Origin: Candidatus Hodarchaeota archaeon
Lineage (GTDB): Archaea; Asgardarchaeota; Heimdallarchaeia; Hodarchaeales; YT1-057
Direction of reading: 5' to 3'
Length of the DNA: 7,342 nucleotides
Assembly (NCBI GenBank): GCA_016839955.1
Contig: JAEOTI010000167.1
Coordinates: 1 to 7,342 of the forward strand
The notes beneath the pieces are model-generated. The model was not told the origin of the DNA and did not search any database. It saw only the letters and a program-made list of their open reading frames with translations. A program made the position numbers and the translations under genes. This document shows positions 6,667 to 7,342 of this stretch, piece after piece. Every line of letters begins with the position of its first letter. Within the stretch, counting starts at the first letter, position 1.

Positions 6667-6960
6667 TCACGAATTAGTAATTGCTTGCAGTTGATCGTTA
6701 AGTAATTTCGCAGTTTCTGGAGTAATCATATTGACAAAAGCTACCATGCCTCTGATTCGAGAGATTGACTCATCTGGGTCCTTTGAGATTGACTCAAAGG
6801 TCCAATTACATCTGAATCGTGATTTTCGTGAAAGAACTTTGCCTAAGGGGTTGAGCGAGTTAAAGTCTCGTATTCGTTGGATTAAAATCCGACGACAACC
6901 TGAGCCCTTAGATAAATTCTTTTGAAATTGTTTCACAGAGTGACTGCACATTGACGACAT
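6667..6960 (-). CDS. Possible small protein of 97 residues, MSSMC start
   Basis: The frame starts at ATG 6960 and ends at TGA, on the same strand as and 130 bases upstream of the 980-residue gene. No Shine-Dalgarno site precedes the ATG, and the ATG lies inside an inverted repeat, so a later start is possible. The N-terminal third is basic (RRILIQRIR). The C-terminal half reads RFRCNWTFES, a duplicated ESIS motif (from a 12-base direct repeat with a 24-base period), then IRGMVAFVNMITPETAKLL, probably a helix. The size and the helix after a beta-like stretch recall small KEOPS Pcc1-type proteins, but key similarity is lacking and I do not assign it. It shares its first five residues with the doubtful frame at 2702-2869. 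The frame could also be fortuitous, since the opposite strand is open over part of it. Confidence 0.4.
   Translation of the reverse strand: MSSMCSHSVKQFQKNLSKGSGCRRILIQRIRDFNSLNPLGKVLSRKSRFRCNWTFESISKDPDESISRIRGMVAFVNMITPETAKLLNDQLQAITNS
6777..6803. repeat. Strong hairpin inside the 97-residue reading frame
   Basis: CCTTTGAG (6780-6787) pairs with CTCAAAGG (6793-6800) around a five-base loop ATTGA. After one T-T mismatch two more G-C pairs extend the stem. The sequence GAGATTGACTCA also occurs twice (6761-6772 and 6785-6796), 24 bases apart, so the second copy helps form the hairpin. Confidence 0.55.
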
Positions 6961-6983
6961 TTAAATATTACTGGAAATGTCGT
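6954..6983. repeat. Inverted repeat ACGACATTT / AAATGTCGT, copy B
   Basis: Nine-base arms at 6954-6962 and 6975-6983 are separated by 12 bases. The left arm overlaps the second copy of the 16-base repeat GCACATTGACGACATT (6946-6961). The half-sites point the opposite way from those of copy A near 2842-2869. It is a plausible operator for a dimeric regulator of the genes to its left. Confidence 0.55.
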
Positions 6984-7218
6984 AGATCCTTGAAATACAC
7001 TGCTTGGCAGCTCTAATGATAAACCAGTTTTTTCGATGTTTGAACGAACTTCTCAAAACTGATTTTATTCACTTTATCATTGATTAATGTTGTTTTTTGC
7101 TTGCAGGATTATTCTTATCTCAACCAATCCTGGAAATTTAGTGAATATAATTGTACCACATAAAGTACAAACGACTTATGTGACCATATAGAAGGACTGG
7201 AATAACTTCTTATTCGAA
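6984..7218. other. Intergenic region between divergent genes
   Basis: No gene or RNA gene is visible. CAGTTTT (7025-7031) and AAAACTG (7055-7061) form a long-loop dyad followed by ATTTTATT, at most a weak terminator. Further right are the overlapping inverted repeats described separately (7151-7182) and two AT-rich stretches, GAATATAAT (7143-7151) and CATATAGA (7185-7192), either of which could serve the plus-strand gene as a TATA box. Confidence 0.35.
7151..7182. promoter_or_regulatory. Two overlapping inverted repeats upstream of the epimerase gene
   Basis: TTGTAC (7151-7156) pairs with GTACAA (7165-7170), and CACATAA (7157-7163) pairs with TTATGTG (7176-7182). The pairs interlock, so as RNA only one simple hairpin can form at a time; as DNA they could be adjacent operator half-sites. 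They lie 88-119 bases before the likely ATG at 7270. Confidence 0.4.
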
Positions 7219-7253
7219 ATGGTTTTTCCTTCTGTTATCGTAATACCTTTCGT

Positions 7254-7260
7254 AGAAGGA
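7254..7260 (+). promoter_or_regulatory. Shine-Dalgarno site favouring the ATG at 7270
   Basis: AGAAGGA stands nine bases before the ATG at 7270. The in-frame ATG at 7219 has no such site nearby and would add 17 residues before the Rossmann motif. This decides for the later start. Confidence 0.55.
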
Positions 7261-7269
7261 TTTGGACCC

Positions 7270-7342
7270 ATGGAAATAATAATCATTGGTGGAACAGGAT
7301 TTCTTGGTTTTCACTCCCTACTCGAGTTCAGAAAAAGAGGTC
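7270..7342 (+). CDS. NAD-dependent epimerase/dehydratase family protein, 5' end only
   Basis: Only the first 24 codons are in the window. They read MEIIIIGGTGFLGFH and continue to KRG, a beta strand followed by the GxxGxxG dinucleotide-binding loop (G7, G10, G13) and the first helix. This is the usual N-terminus of extended short-chain dehydrogenases such as nucleotide-sugar epimerases and dehydratases. The substrate cannot be told from this part. An in-frame ATG at 7219 would give a longer form, but the Rossmann strand normally begins within a few residues of the start and the Shine-Dalgarno site favours 7270. The gene is divergent from the helicase module and probably unrelated to it, so it may mark the flank of the accessory region. 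Confidence 0.8.
   Translation, partial: MEIIIIGGTGFLGFHSLLEFRKRG

Noticed and set aside
6731..6925. Plus-strand open frame of 64 codons
   Set aside because: It has no ribosome binding site or recognisable motif and overlaps the longer minus-strand frame; it is the less likely of two uncertain options.
6667..6960. Assignment of the small frame to the KEOPS subunit Pcc1
   Set aside because: The length and the beta-then-helix pattern are suggestive only; I could not match defining residues, so no name is given.
2855..6961. The 16-base direct repeat as target-site duplication or att sites of a mobile element
   Set aside because: There is no integrase, transposase, terminal inverted repeat or tRNA gene in the window, and 16 bases is long for most target duplications; kept only as one hypothesis in the findings.

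Overview
The window is AT-rich prokaryotic DNA with long open frames, strong purine-rich ribosome binding sites and no introns. A TATA-like box about 70 bases before a TTG start, and a possibly leaderless TTG start on the other strand, would suit an archaeon. Nothing diagnostic (rRNA, tRNA, informational gene) is present, so the assignment stays tentative. The content looks like an accessory or defence-type region and not a housekeeping operon.

Layout from left to right. At 1-1787 (minus strand) lies the 5' part of a large gene that leaves the window at the left edge. It encodes a protein with a long uncharacterised, mostly helical N-terminus, a phospholipase-D-like (PLD) nuclease domain and the start of a superfamily 2 helicase domain. 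Just upstream on the same strand, 11 bases away, is a 236-residue protein of unknown function (1799-2509), probably its operon partner. From 2510 to 3249 there is mostly non-coding DNA: a doubtful short reading frame (2702-2908), palindromic AT-rich sequence and a striking array of five 35-base tandem repeats (2966-3140). A small unknown gene of 99 residues (3250-3549, plus strand) follows, with a good ribosome binding site and a TATA-like box. It converges on a complete 980-residue gene (3594-6536, minus strand) with PLD nuclease, SF2 helicase and a C-terminal DUF3427-like domain. Upstream of that is a possible 97-residue small gene (6667-6960), then about 300 bases of intergenic DNA with inverted repeats. 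At the right edge is the start of an NAD-dependent epimerase/dehydratase-type gene (7270 onward, plus strand).

The main biological point is that two different PLD-helicase fusion proteins lie within 2 kb of each other, each with small unknown companions and no visible DNA methyltransferase. Both architectures resemble ATP-dependent DNA restriction or DNA-processing enzymes: a helicase/translocase motor with a metal-independent PLD nuclease. The idea that they form one composite defence locus with the 236-residue and 99-residue proteins is an inference. A 16-base direct repeat (2855-2870 and 6946-6961), each copy part of an inverted ACGACAT pair, brackets the second module and could mark shared regulation, a duplicated small gene, or the ends of an acquired segment.
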